Shown: positions 33,595-45,240, counted from the stretch's first letter. The stretch: 64,000 bases of DNA from Hydra vulgaris (GCF_038396675.1 NC_088923.1:935001-999000); one strand, 5' to 3'. Notes: a model not told the origin generated them from the sequence alone. Numbers and translations are program-made.

Positions 33595-35006
33595 TTAATA
33601 ATAAGCTTTCTTGATTTTTGTCTTGTTTGCTATTGCTTTTAAATTGACCGATTGCAATTTTGATTTAAAGCTGTAAAGTCTAATTGATTGAACAACTTCT
33701 GCTGGTAGACTACTCCATCCATAAACGACTCTATTACTGAAAAAATATTGCTTTTTCATACATTTTCTAACCAATTTAGGTTTCAATCTATGTTTTGCTC
33801 GTCTTAGGTTAGATGATGGACCTGATGAGCTAATAGAGTTCATAGTATGATTTTGTTTAAAATCAATCTTTTCAATGCCTTTAAATATCTTGAATTGCTG
33901 GATCATGTCACCTCTTAGTCGCCGAGTCTCTAAAGTTGTCATATCCAAAATTTCTAATCTTTTTTTGTATTCAAGATGTCTTTGTTCCGGTATCATTTTG
34001 ATTGCTCTTAGTTGAACTTTTTCTAGTTCATTAACATCTTTGGTATAATATGGACTCCATGCTTGAATCGAAAACTCTAAATTTGGTCTAACATACGTAC
34101 AGTACAGTGTTTTTATTAGATCTTTATCTTTATACTTGAATGTATTATTTAGTAGTGATAGCATACTATTTGCTTTATTGGCTGCATATTTAATTTATTT
34201 GGCCCATTTCAAATCACTTGATATATAAACACCAGTTTCTTTTTCAAGTTTTGACTTCAATTTCCATTAATGTATTGTTATCAGCCATAAAATAAGAAAA
34301 TTCTTTATTGTTTGAACCAAAGTGCATAATTTTACATTTTTCAAAATTTAATCCTAATTTCCATTTTGTAGACCATTCTTCAAATTTGTTAATATCATTT
34401 TGAAACACGTGTGAATCATTTTGAGAAGAAAAAGGTGCAATTATCTTATCATCATTAGCATGCAAACAACATTCGTTATTAAAATATTTTGGTAAATCAT
34501 TTACAAATACCAGAAAAAGGAGAGGACCTAAAACAGACCCTTGTGGTACACCACTAAGGACATCAACCCAATCTGTCACACTTTCACCTAAAACCACTCG
34601 TATTTTTCTGTTAGCTAAGAAGCAGGCTATCCACTTAAAAAGTTTACCAAAAATACCATAAGTCAATAACTTTGATAATAACTTTTTATGCGAAATACTA
34701 TCGAAAGCTTTTTCGAAGTCTGTGTACAATACATCTATTGATGTTCCTTTAGGAAACACATCCATTAAAATATCTAGGTATTCTAATAGGTTTGTTGTAC
34801 AACTTTTGCTTTTCATAAAACCATGTTGTTTTTTTTAACGTAAATTATTTTTTATCAGGTAATGTATGATACAATCAGCTATTATTCTTTCCAATACTTT
34901 ACATGGTATTGAAGTTAACGAGACTGGTCTGTAGTTTAATGCTTTTAATTTGCTTCCTTTTTTAAAAAGTGGCATAACATTTGCCTTTTTCCACATATCT
35001 GGTATA
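33595..35006 (-). pseudogene. LINE reverse transcriptase, C-terminal two thirds
   Basis: Minus-strand blocks: IPDMWKKANVMPLFKKGSK, LNYRPVSLTSIPCKVLERII, a stop near 34838, HGFMKSKSCTTNLLEYLDIL, VLYTDFEKAFDSISHKKLL (motif A, Asp kept), SGVPQGSVLGPLLFLVFVND (motif B). The motif C region reads LHANDDKI where ADD is expected, so the first catalytic Asp is Asn. After a frameshift at about 34200 the thumb/C-terminal region follows: LIKTLYCTYVRPNLEFSIQA, NELEKVQLRAIKMIPEQRH, TLETRRLRGDMIQQFKIFKG and NRVVYGWSSLPAEVVQS. The stop is at 33597. CR1/L2-type. Enzymatically dead. Confidence 0.92.
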
Positions 35007-35699
35007 AACTCAAAAGAATCTCTCCTTCGCCGGTAAGGAAAGAAATTTCCTCACCGGTTTTGCCGTAAATCTTACCTTCTTTTAAGGAAATTAATTCCTT
35101 AAACTATGCGAAAGGAAAGAAATTAAACTCTTACATAAAGCGAACTAAATTATCCCATTAATATATTTCCTTAAATTGAGGGAATTCTATCACGGCTCAG
35201 CTGTAAAATAAGGAAATGCTTAAGAGATTTTACCTCGTGGTAAAAAAGAAAATTCACAGTTCTATTGCAACAAGGAAGATTTAGCGTATCTTATCATTGT
35301 TATAAATAAATTCATCATAAATTTGTTTTCTGTTTAAAAAGCAAGAAAATAAGAAAATCTAAAAAGAAGAATTTTTTTATTAACCTGTATTAATTTAGTA
35401 CCTTTAAAACACATTTTTTTAAATTATTGAACTTCTTGTCTTGGAATTTATTGGTAGCTTTTGCTTGATATAATCAAACTATTATTCCAATACTGATGTT
35501 AAAATAGCAACGTATAAAAAAAGGTTTATTGTATTTTTAGTTTTAGATGTGGTGTATTAAATTATGTTACTATTCAACTTTTTAAAACTATATTAAACAA
35601 GCAATAAACTAAACAGTAACTTTTTATATCAAAATAGTTCATTGAAAACTGTTCTTAATTTTACTTTTTTTTTAAATGTATTTTTTTATGTAGCTTGTT

Positions 35700-36055
35700 T
35701 GTTAAAGTATCAGCTGTGCGTATCCACCAGGTAATTGTATGTAAAGGAGGTCGTAGATAAGTTTATACAAAATTTAGGTTTTCAGGTTTGTTATGCTTTT
35801 ACTTTTGGCTGTATAATGATTAAAATTGGTTTCAATTTTCATATAATATGTGCTTATTTAAAAAAGCTTGATTGTTGGAGTATCAGCTGTACCTATCCAC
35901 AAGATAATTGTATCTAATCGAGTTAGTAAATAAGTTTAAACTGAACTTTTAGGTTTGTTATCCTTTTACTTTTTGGTGTCAATGATTAAAATTTGCCTTA
36001 AATTTTTACTTTCTACTTTTTAATATTACTATAAATTAAATTTTTTTTTGTATTG
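35700..36055 (+). repeat. Two-unit tandem duplication of about 176 bp in the CACTA 5' region
   Basis: 'gtatcagctgtgcgtatcca' (35707) recurs as 'gtatcagctgtacctatcca' (35880), with collinear 'aggtttgttatgcttttact' versus 'aggtttgttatccttttact'. Possibly promoter or transposase-binding repeats of the element. Confidence 0.75.
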
Positions 36056-36330
36056 AAATAGGTAAAATTTTATTCCAAAAGGTACTAAGTAATATCTATT
36101 GAAAACCGTTTTTTTTTTTAGGTGAGTATTCTTTTATTAGTATTGATGGAGAGTTCTGAGTGTTTAATTCTTCACATGTTTAACCAAGATCGATTGAAAA
36201 AAAAGTAGTTGTGTACAAGTACGATAAAGGCATAGCTGGACTCTTATCGTCAGGTTAATATTTTTGTCTTATAGTTACATAATTCAGAAAAGATCAGAAC
36301 TATTAAAATATTTTAAAACCCTATTTTAGT

Positions 36331-38822
36331 ATGAGTTTACATTGTTTTGTCTGCGAAAGGTCTTTTGGTGCGTTAGACTTAATGGTATGGCATTTAAAAA
36401 GGGCACGTGCTGTCTATGCACATAATGACATTCCATGTGGCCAAAGTGACTGCCCTAAAAGATGTTCCAGTTTTCGCAATTTAAGAGTGCATTTATGCAA
36501 GTTTCACCAGGATTTGATATATGTAAACAATATAGAATTTACATGTGATTTTTCTAGCCAATATTTATTTAATGATATAAATAATGTCTCAACAGATGAG
36601 TAATTGGGATGCAGTGTAGATTCTTTAGATAATAGAGATAGAAGGAATATACAAGATAGTATGCAGAAATCATTTGTTTCATTTATTGCTAAGCTTCAAG
36701 CACGATCTAACAATCTTTTGATAAATGCACAATTTGTAACTAAAGATGTTAAGGAACTACTGCAGGATTCACTGCAGTTAACTTTAGAGCATGTTCGCTC
36801 CGTTTTTAATGAAGTAAATATTGATGAAAATGTTACTTGTATCCAAAATCTTTCTAAAGATCTTGCAACTGTGACTACTTGCATTGATAAAGTTGATACA
36901 GAACATAAGCTGATGTCATATTTAAAAAAAAATTATTTTTATATAGTTCCACAGCCAGTGTTTCTTGCAGTAAGGAAAGAGAAATGCAAATCAGTTTCAT
37001 TAGGAAGTTACAAAATGAAAGACATACTGGATACTGCTCAATATATTCCTATTAAATTATTATTAGCACGAATAATAGTTAAATGTAAACATCACTCCTT
37101 AAGTTTAAATTGATATGACCATGCAGGTAATGATGGGAACATAATTGATTACTTTGACACTGACTCATACAAGCAACATCCCTATTTTTATAAATTTCCT
37201 GATGCAAGGGTTTTACATTTTTATATTGATGGGTTTGAAACAACTAATCTACTTGGTCCGCATACATAGATACATAAAATGGAGGCTCTTTATATGACGG
37301 TGAGAAATTAACATTCAAGATTTCTTTCTAAAGAATCTTCAATTTTTTTGGTGGGCATGTGGTATGCTCTAGATGCTAAAGATAAAACACGGTCTTATGA
37401 TATAGTTCTTGCCCCATTAATAAAAATGTTGAAGCAATTAGAATCAGACGAGGGCGTAAAAGTCTCCATTTGCAATCAAACAATAACAGTGCGAGGATCT
37501 CTAGCACTTTTTTCTGCTGATAATTTGGGTTACCATTCATTGTTTGGATTTTTTGAGAGTTGCACGGAAATTCTGTAGGTTATGTGAAGTGATTAAGGAG
37601 GAAAGTCAAATTAAGTTCCTTGAAACCAATTATGTTAAACGAACTAAAGAGTCTTATGATCATTCCGTTAATTCAGTTGGTCAACCCGATTATAAGGAGT
37701 CTGAAAGCGGAATTAAAAATTTTTAATGAACTAAAGTTCTTTCATGTTATAGAAAATTTTGCTGTTGATGCAATCCATGATTTATTGGAAGGGATAGTTC
37801 CTATTGAATTAAGTGATGTGTTAGGTAGTTTAAGTGCTGATGGGTATATATCTCTTAGCGAATTTAATTTGTTGTTGACTGAATTTAATTTTGACTCTTC
37901 TGACAGAAATACTCGGCCCACAAATTTTGTGTCTTTTCAACAATTAGAAATGACTGCTTCAGAATGCTGGTGCTTAATCCGAAATATACCATTCAATATA
38001 GGACACAAATTTCCGCGAGATGAACCATGTTGGAATTTACTTTTGTTGCTTATGGATATTTTAGACATAGTCTTTGCTCCAAAAGGTAATGTTGGGTTAT
38101 CAAGCTATTTATCACACCTAATAGCAGAGCATCATCAAAGTTATCTCCAGTTATTTCCACATGAATGTTTAACTCCTAAACATGACTTTCTTGTGCATTA
38201 TCCTACGGCTCTACTGAAGCGTGGACCTCCATGCAGATACTGGTGCATGCGGTTTGAATCTCGACATAAGTTTTTTAAACAAGTTTCACGAAGTACCCAC
38301 TGTTTTAAAAACATTGCATTTTCATTAAATAAGCGGGGTCAACTTGCTTTAGCAAATGCTTTCATTTCTCACTCAGTATTCAGTAATTGCATCATCAATG
38401 GAAAAACATATGAATTGTTTGTTAATCAAGTTGAGCCTAGTGACATTAATCATTTTTTGCAGACAAATTTTTTATTATCTCAAACTGAAACAGTGCATTT
38501 TTTAAAATGGTTTGAAATTGGGCATTATAAAATTTTAAAGGAAAGTGTTATGTCATGTGGTTTTAATGATGGTATACCTGAGTTTGGTTTTGTTGAAAGT
38601 GTTATATACCTTAATAACACCATTTTCATGAAAATGCGGATGCTTACAGTTTACTACTTTGATAGCCATTTTCATGGCTATTTAGTTGATTACAATCCAC
38701 AATCAACACTTTTCTGTAAGCAAGTCCATGAATTGAAAGATCACATTCCTTTAAACATTCACCAAGTTTTTTATGAAGAGAAAGAGTTATTTTTTGTTGC
38801 TCCCAGATATGTTCTTTTTTAA
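36331..38822 (+). pseudogene. TNP2-like transposase of the CACTA element with N-terminal zinc finger
   Basis: MSLHCFVCERSFGALDLMVW and CSSFRNLRVHLCKFH form a C2H2-like start. One frame runs from 36331 to 37578 through stops at 36601, 37111, 37267 and 37309, with blocks VLHFYIDGFETTNLLGPH, MVGMWYALDAKDKTRSYDIV and ITVRGSLALFSADNLGYHSL (the DNLGxHxxxGF block). Two frameshifts (about 37560 and, at an A5T5 tract, about 37722) lead to the last frame: FHVIENFAVDAIHDLLEGIV, ASECWCLIRNIPFNIGHKFP, LLMDILDIVFAPKG, AEHHQSYLQLFPHECLTPKH and GPPCRYWCMRFESRHKFFKQ. These are typical of animal CACTA/TNP2-type transposase-like proteins; superfamily assignment leans on the TIRs. The last 370 codons are intact, so decay is moderate. 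Confidence 0.8.
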
Positions 38823-39136
38823 CCTTTTTTTCCAACATTTTGTTATTTTACGTAGTTTTTGTATTATATATGTTTAATATGTACCTTTTGTTAATTAAAA
38901 TTAAGAATTTATGTTTTTTACATTTTAAAATGTAACATGCATAACCATGGCATAAGCAAACTTAAGCATTCTTGTTTTTTAGTTTTGTAATACCATTTTT
39001 TATCATGTATGTCTTCACTAGTCGATTTTGATGACATGGTTTGACTATTCTTGGTTTGTTCGAAAATGTTAATAAATTGTATATGCTATAAATTTTAATT
39101 GCAGTTATTTTTATAATTATTAATAAATATTTCATA

Positions 39137-39140
<4 letters not shown>

Positions 39141-39222
<82 letters not shown>
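39141..39222. repeat. (TA)n microsatellite
   Basis: About 41 TA units within the CACTA element, between its two genes. Confidence 0.95.
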
Positions 39223-39225
<3 letters not shown>

Positions 39226-39605
39226 CTGTGTGTGTGTAAATTATATTAGTGTTTTCTACAAATACAGTTCTCAATATTCTTAAACAGAGAAGTAATAAAT
39301 TAGTAAAAAAACACTTATCTATCTTTTCCTTCTACAGGCTGTTTCACCTTCAATAGGTTCATTAGGAAGTTGATGACCTTATTAAAAATCCTACAATAAT
39401 CATTAATATAACAAATTATTTGACTAAGATGTAATATAATGACATCATATAACGCATTATTTAACTAATATACTAATGCAAATTTATGTAGGAGTTATAT
39501 TTATCAATTTCATTTGATTCTAAGTAGATTAAATCAATAAACAACTATTAAAAACAATTAAAATCCAAAAATTTAATTTTAATTATGATTTTTATTTGAC
39601 TGATT

Positions 39606-39665
39606 CAAAGCATGATTTAAATTGATTTTAATCAACTGATTCAAATCGATTTAAATCATGCTTTG
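39606..39665. repeat. 22-bp imperfect inverted repeat
   Basis: 39606-39627 and 39644-39665 match at 21 of 22 positions around a 16-nt spacer. Confidence 0.8.
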
Positions 39666-39875
39666 ATTTAAATTGATTTGAATTCAAAATAATATTTTTA
39701 ATTGTTTTGTGGTTAGTATAGTTAATGTTTAATAGTCTTATAGTTGTTTTTTTTTACATTTAGAATAGTTTTTTATTAATAAAGAATTTTAAATTTTTGA
39801 AACGGAATTTGCAATAATGTTTTACAGTCATTTTGTTTAATATATTTAACTGTTTTAAAATTAGTTTGTTTTTAG

Positions 39876-42197
39876 TGCACACAAAATTTGAGATAGATAC
39901 AGATATCCCACTAAGGTTTGTTATGGAATCTGATGGTTGCGAAATTGATCCAGAAGATTTTCCATTTGTGATACGCTCTGATACTTCAATTATTGTATTA
40001 CAACTAAATGAGAATTGGAATGAGGTAAAGTATTGTATTTAACATTCAAATGAGGAGTTACCCTTTTATTTGAATTTATCTACTTTATAAAATGAAGTGG
40101 GTATTTTCAAATAAAGTTATGAAATGTAGTGGGTATTGCCAAGAAATACATATTTAAATATTTTTCTCTGATTTTTATAGGCTAGTATATTAATATTTAT
40201 TGCATTAAACTATTATTAAACAATTCCATATTTAGAATATGAGAGAAATTCAAATCCCTGTTATGGCAGCATCTGCTGCTGTAACTGATACCAGCCACAG
40301 TAGTAATATTACTGATGCCATTACTCCATCATTTCATTCAACTAACAGTAACATAGAGGTAACTCCAACACCTTTTAAGGCCCTATCTAGTGTTTTTATG
40401 AGTCAAGCATCACTTGAGTCTTTTTTGCTTCAGCATAGCAAGTCTAAGCTGCATATGTTGCACTTAAAAACTGTTAGGCACAGCATTGCTGAAAGAGTCT
40501 CCATCACCTATGTCACAGCTGCTAAAGTTATTGACCTGTATGGTTTTTACCCTCCAAAAGACAAACTAAATATGGTAAGTGTATTCCTTTCATGAATCAC
40601 TGGTCTAAAACCAGAAGATTTTTTTGAGCCTCAATCTCACAAAGGTTTTTTGGCAAAATGCATTGAAAATGCTCGCAGAAAGCTTAATTGCAGTGAAAAA
40701 CGCTGGATGGGGCTCCAAAAGATAAACGAGGGGAACAAAACAGAAAATAAATTTTTGATAAAATTACTACGTTAGAAATTCATAAAAAGGGTGGTATATT
40801 CACAGAAGATGATTTTTCATTTGTTGGTTGTTATAGAGGATTAGAAGTATGTGAATTTTGCGAAGGTATAACGTTTGTAGACACTCTTTTCATAGGTATA
40901 ATGTTATAAGGTATATAGGTATAATGTATAATGTTAAAAGGTTTAGTTGAAATGTATTATGTTTGGACACACTTTTTTCATAGTGAATATGGTTCAAATG
41001 ATTAATTGTCACAAATCCAACCAATACAATATTTTATCTTTTTATGTGTTTCTTGTTCTTATCATGGAATAAATTTTTTTCATTTTTTATTTTAATGAAT
41101 TATCAGGTGCTGATGTTAAAACTGAAATTTTTAAACAGGCAACATTGTCTGCAACAGTAATTTCTGAAGATTTCATTAATTATCTTTTTCATATGGTTTT
41201 TATGGATAGGATTAATGGGTTTAAGGATGAATAGTTCTTTTTATTTAAGTTTTTAGTAAAGCATCTTATAGCCTTTATTTACAAATAAAAAATATTAAGA
41301 TTTGTACTGTTATGGTATTTTTTAAATGCCTAACTTAAAAAATATATATTACTAATTGTTGTTTGTCCTGGACATATCTCATAGTGCCTTATTGCCTATT
41401 AAACATAAGATAATATGTGCCTCTGGTTTTGACGGCTAGCTGTCAGTTAGGCAACTTTTTTCTTTTCGTTAGGCAACTTTATAACAATTTAGTTTGTGGA
41501 AATCTATCATTTGGTAAAAATGAGATATATGCTATTTTACTTTACCCATTTACTTATCAATGATTTTGTGTTTAGTTGCTGCAAGATTTTAGACGCATGC
41601 ACCCAGTCGCAGCTGATTGTTTTATTACACGCATGTTGACATTAATTCTGTCTATTCTTGCTTATTGTTCTAACTCGATACTGGAATACCTACAAAAATG
41701 TACTAAAGAGGCAGCTATTGGGGGGTCAAGTTAGTTTTTTTTTAATATTTAATTTCAATAATAGCTTTTTTTTATTACAATGAAAAATAATTTATTTAAT
41801 AATATTGAGACTAGTGAACTCACAATCGACAAATTTGCCAACTTATTAAGTTTTTGCTCTAACTCTTGTTTTTGTTTTTCATAGATGCTCAGGTAACATC
41901 TGCTATTAAAGCATTGATCTTTTTGTTACCGATGACTGGAAAGAAACGGTTAACAGCAAAAGAATCATTTGATTTACTGATAACATATGTGGAGGTGGAC
42001 CATTTTTAATGAAATGCATAGTATATAATGAATAATAATATGAATAAAATTTCAGTTATTTGTATTTCTTGAAATTTTAATTGGAAACATAGTTAATGCT
42101 GTCTAAAGATCTTTTATTTCTAACAATATTTTTGAACATTTATTATAAGTAACAAGTAGTAGTAATAACTTTATTTGCAATAATACTAATTTTCTTA

Positions 42198-42250
<53 letters not shown>

Positions 42251-42615
42251 GAAAAAATATATGCTTAGAATAAATTATTGTAAGTTAATTTTGAATTCTT
42301 AATTTAGCCAGGCAGCTCCATTAATCTAACAGAAAAACTGGCTCATCCAAAGTTGTATATCAAGCAATCTGCTGATGATAATAATCAGCTAAATGGATTA
42401 TTGTTTGTGATGGCAAAGTCTGTGTGGCAGGATTTAATATGGTTGAGTGCATTTACTATTTGTTTAAAATGTTTTGGGTGTTTTCTTTAGAATATCCAAA
42501 TGGATTGGAAATATTTTTTAAATTCCTACAGTACAAAATTTATCTATTAAGTTTTGGAAAAGAAAAAACCCCCAGTTCAGTTAATAGTGTCGATCGACTT
42601 TTTCAATTGAACTAA
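39876..42615 (+). pseudogene. Second gene of the CACTA element, multi-exon
   Basis: Exons: 39876-40024 (after 'gtttttag', before GTAAAG; IDTDIPLRFVMESDGCEID then FVIRSDTSIIVLQLNENW, a ubiquitin-like CIDE-N/PB1-like look), 40236-about 40770 (FKALSSVFMSQASLESFLLQ, SITYVTAAKVIDLYGFYPPK, a TGA at about 40593, GLKPEDFFEPQSHKGFLAKC, IENARRKL), about 41577-41731 (LLQDFRRMHPVAADCF), 41885-41994 (SAIKALIFLLPMTGKKRLTA), 42309-42615 (GSSINLTEKLAHPKLY, then after a frameshift NMVECIYYLFKMFWVFSLEY and KFLQYKIYLL). A companion protein of this layout often accompanies such transposases in animal genomes as I recall it. Its role is unknown; by analogy with plant CACTA a DNA-binding accessory is possible. Confidence 0.6.
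42207..42247. repeat. (TA)n microsatellite
   Basis: About 20 TA units in an intron-like stretch of the second CACTA gene. Confidence 0.9.
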
Positions 42616-42828
42616 CAACTTTTTTTTATTGTTGTCCTGTGTATATGTATTTATTATTGTTAAAAATGTAACTATGCCACTCGCAAGTTGTAATCTCAAC
42701 ATTTGTAAATTTTTACGGTGTAGTATTTGCAGATTATAGTTTTTAATGTATATGTATTTTTTTATTGTTGATATCGATTATGCGTTTTTCAAAAATAGAT
42801 TTGAACTTACAATAATAGTTAATATTAC

Positions 42829-42905
42829 AGTAAAAAAGTCTTACTCTAACTGCTGTAAGCAGTTAGAGTAAGACTTTTTTACTCTAACTGCTTACAGCAG
42901 TTTAG
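42829..42905. repeat. Perfect 26-bp foldback (3-nt loop) followed by a loop-inverted copy
   Basis: Arms 42829-42854 and 42858-42883 are exact reverse complements around GTA. Immediately after, 'ttactctaactgct' recurs with centre TAC instead of GTA, then 'agcag'. So the same hairpin half appears twice with the loop in opposite sense. Confidence 0.93.
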
Positions 42906-43133
42906 GGTTAGGAAAAAGAAAGTAAGTTTTAATCTAAGTTTCTTATAAGGAAGTTTTACTCTATTATTTGATTATTACTTATGGGTTTCCTTATTTCAAG
43001 GGAATTCGTTTTGAGGAAAATAATTTCCTGAATAATTTATTTCCTTATTTCAAGTGAAGTTTTCCTAGTGTCAAATATAAGGGATTATTTCCTTAATTTT
43101 TCCCTTAAAAATAAGGAAAGATTTTTTTGAGTG

Positions 43134-44812
43134 TAGTACCTAATTCAATTAATTTTTTGAACATTAAATATATAATAAATCATACATTTCATTTTAAGAT
43201 TCGCCTTTAAATTCAATTTCTCAATTCACGTTATTGAAATGACTTGAGGATAATTCATAATTTCCTTTTTGATATAATCTAATGGATTTCTTATGTTCTT
43301 TAGAAGACTTTAGAAGACTAGAAGACTGAAAAGATCATTTATTAGGTAACAACACTTTAGTAAATGATGACCCTGTTTGACATTCCCTAAAGGAGTTGAG
43401 TGAGTTATAGAAATAATTTTTTCTTTATTGTTTGTAATAATAAGGTCTAGAAAATTAGTTGATTCGTAGCTTACTTTTTGGAATGTTGGTTCACATACAC
43501 ATTGAAACAGAAAACATTCTTCAAGATATTCAATATATTTATTAGTTTGAGATTCATTATCGATTGCCAAGAAAGGACAATCATAGTCAGACCAATCTAT
43601 TGAATTATAGTAGAAGTACCCTGTAATAATAAGATCGCTGTATTTTGTCAGATAAATACTTGTCCTAGCAGCATTAATTGATGACAATATAAAGTTATTG
43701 TACTGATAAGATATATCTGGTGGTCGATAAATGTATCCAATTAGTTTTTTTTTATTCTAAAACATAGACAAGTCCAAATTTGTTCAATAAAATTATTGTT
43801 TAACTGTAAAATATTTGTTTCAGACTGATTAATAAATTGTTTGACATAAATACAAACACACCTCCTCCATGAGTCTTTCTATCTCCTGAAAATATTATAG
43901 TTATTTATGTTTACATCTGATTCTGCTTTAAACCAAGTTTTTGTGATACAAATAACATTCAGTTTATATATTTCAATTTGTAACCCTAATTCATCAATCC
44001 TTTATTCAGAGACTTTGCATTTGTGTACCAAACCATCAGTTCTTTGCATTTTTGTGCACTGTGTTCATTGTTTATCCTTAAATCACAATTCTTATAGTCA
44101 TGAAAGTTTACTGATTCAATATCTGCCTTATCGCTCAGCAAATTATATAGGCTGTGAACTCCACCATTGAAATAATTTATTTTATTGCTGGTTTCAATGT
44201 TGAAGCATCTTATGTGATTTAATTATTTTTTGGCATTTAATTGCTAATCTTACTTCTTACTACCTTGTCATTTCTTATTCCAAAGTAACAATTTGCAGAG
44301 TCAATGTTGTCCTTACTTAGTTTTTTACGCTCTTCTCACAATATCTTTGATTTGTACCTTTCAGATTCAGTCAAATCAGGAATTATAAAAACATTTTCGT
44401 AGGCTTTATCTTTCTTTAAATCTTTGGCTTTTTATAAAACAGACTTTCGTTCCGATTTATCAGTTTAAATAACAATTTGAGGAGACTTGAATCCATTCTT
44501 TGACTTTAACTTGATAACATTTTTTATTTTGACATTGACCTTCAATTTTTGCATGACTTTCTCAATATTTTGTTTATCTTCTTTGATTGCTTTGACTTTA
44601 TCACTTAACGCTGATTCCTCTAAACCGAAAATAACCAGGTTATTGTCTCTTTCCTTATCTCTTTTCTTATCTCTTTCCTTGGTTACGCTTGCAATAATAT
44701 TAATAATTTGCATTTGATCTGGAGTCTTCTTCACTTTACTAGTCCTATCACCTGCCACTGCTGGACTAGATTTATATTGAGTCTTTTCTAATTCAAAAAC
44801 TCTGCTAGTCAA
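43134..44812 (-). pseudogene. LINE ORF1 remnant and endonuclease (5' half of the split LINE)
   Basis: Minus strand, ORF1-like part 44812-44220: MTSRVFELEKTQYKSSPAVA, a Lys/Asp/Arg coiled segment, NNLVIFGLEESALSDKVKAI and VKIKNVIKLKSKNGFKSPQI, then AYENVFIIPDLTESERYKSK and CYFGIRNDKVVR. The endonuclease follows (about 44130-43310): CKELMVWYTNAKSLNKGLMN, LNVICITKTWFKAESDVNIN, HGGGVFVFMSNN, LIGYIYRPPD, DLIITGYFYYNSIDWSDYDC and FLDLIITNNKEKIISI. The endonuclease/phosphatase fold nicks target DNA. Catalytic Glu of TETW is Lys (TKTW). Multiple frameshifts. Sequence next to 43134 reads into MFKKLIELGT, which continues at 35006. Confidence 0.82.
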
Positions 44813-45048
44813 GTTTGCATTATCTTTTTTTAAAGTTTTTATTAACTTGTTGAATTCTTCGATAATTGTTTCTTGCGATAATCGCTCTTCGATTATCGCT
44901 TCTTGAAATCTCCTAACTGCAAATTAACCATTTGGATTACTGGATAGGAGGGCTACCACCTTAAATACCAGTGGATTACCTCCTGTCAGTTAATTCAGAT
45001 TGTCATTATTATTAGTTTTGCTTATTAACACAATAAAACAGAATTTCT

Positions 45049-45240
45049 TAATTCGCTTTTTTCCGTCTTAATGCGTTTTTTCCGTATGTATGTATGTTTC
45101 AGGATTTGTTAATGCGTTTTTTTCCGTCTTTATGCGTTATTTTCCGTATGTATGTATATAATGTATGTTTATCTTATTAAGAAAAATGATCTACATACCA
45201 TCTATAATGAATGTTTATCTTACTAAAAAAAAAAGTCCAC
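45049..45240. repeat. Short tandem repeats near the LINE 5' end
   Basis: A unit containing 'taatgcgttttttccgtatg' occurs twice (45069 and 45111), and an 'atgtttatctta' unit occurs twice (45167, 45211). 45150-45236 is similar to 31606-31670. Confidence 0.6.

Larger units (their letters stand above)
35007..43133 (+). mobile_element. CACTA (EnSpm)-type DNA transposon, 8127 bp, two genes
   Basis: TIRs: left 35007-35027 (aACTCAAAAGAATCTCTCCTT) and right 43113-43133, reverse complement CACTCAAAAAAATCTTTCC(TT), agreeing at 18 of 21 bases. TA flanks at 35005-35006 and 43134-43135. Both subterminal regions (35028-35250 and 42940-43130) are full of short 'aaggaaat'/'atttcctt' repeats in both orientations, as CACTA subterminal regions are. 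It carries a TNP2-like transposase pseudogene (36331-38822) and a second multi-exon gene (39876-42615). Inserted in a LINE whose empty site can be reconstructed exactly. Confidence 0.82.
33553..45000 (-). mobile_element. CR1-like LINE on the minus strand, split by a CACTA-type insertion
   Basis: The 3' part is 33553-35006 (RT C-terminal half, 3' UTR, TAA tail). The 5' part is 43134 to about 45000 (ORF1 remnant and endonuclease). The two halves are separated by the element 35007-43133, flanked by TA on both sides. Removing it and one TA joins ..MFKKLIELGT and IPDMWKKANVMPLFKKGSK in frame, the standard LINE sequence, so the join is secure. 'taccatctataat' at 33467-33479 and at 45197-45209 may be the LINE's own target duplication. 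About 200-300 residues between endonuclease and RT are missing. Confidence 0.85.

Noticed and set aside
36601..37320. Stop-codon readthrough or alternative genetic code in the CACTA transposase
   Set aside because: All three stop codons appear in frame (TAA, TGA, TAG) together with frameshifts, and other genes use normal stops; decay is simpler.
43907..44170. 87-codon plus-strand frame
   Set aside because: Antisense to the LINE endonuclease region, which has recognisable motifs on the minus strand.
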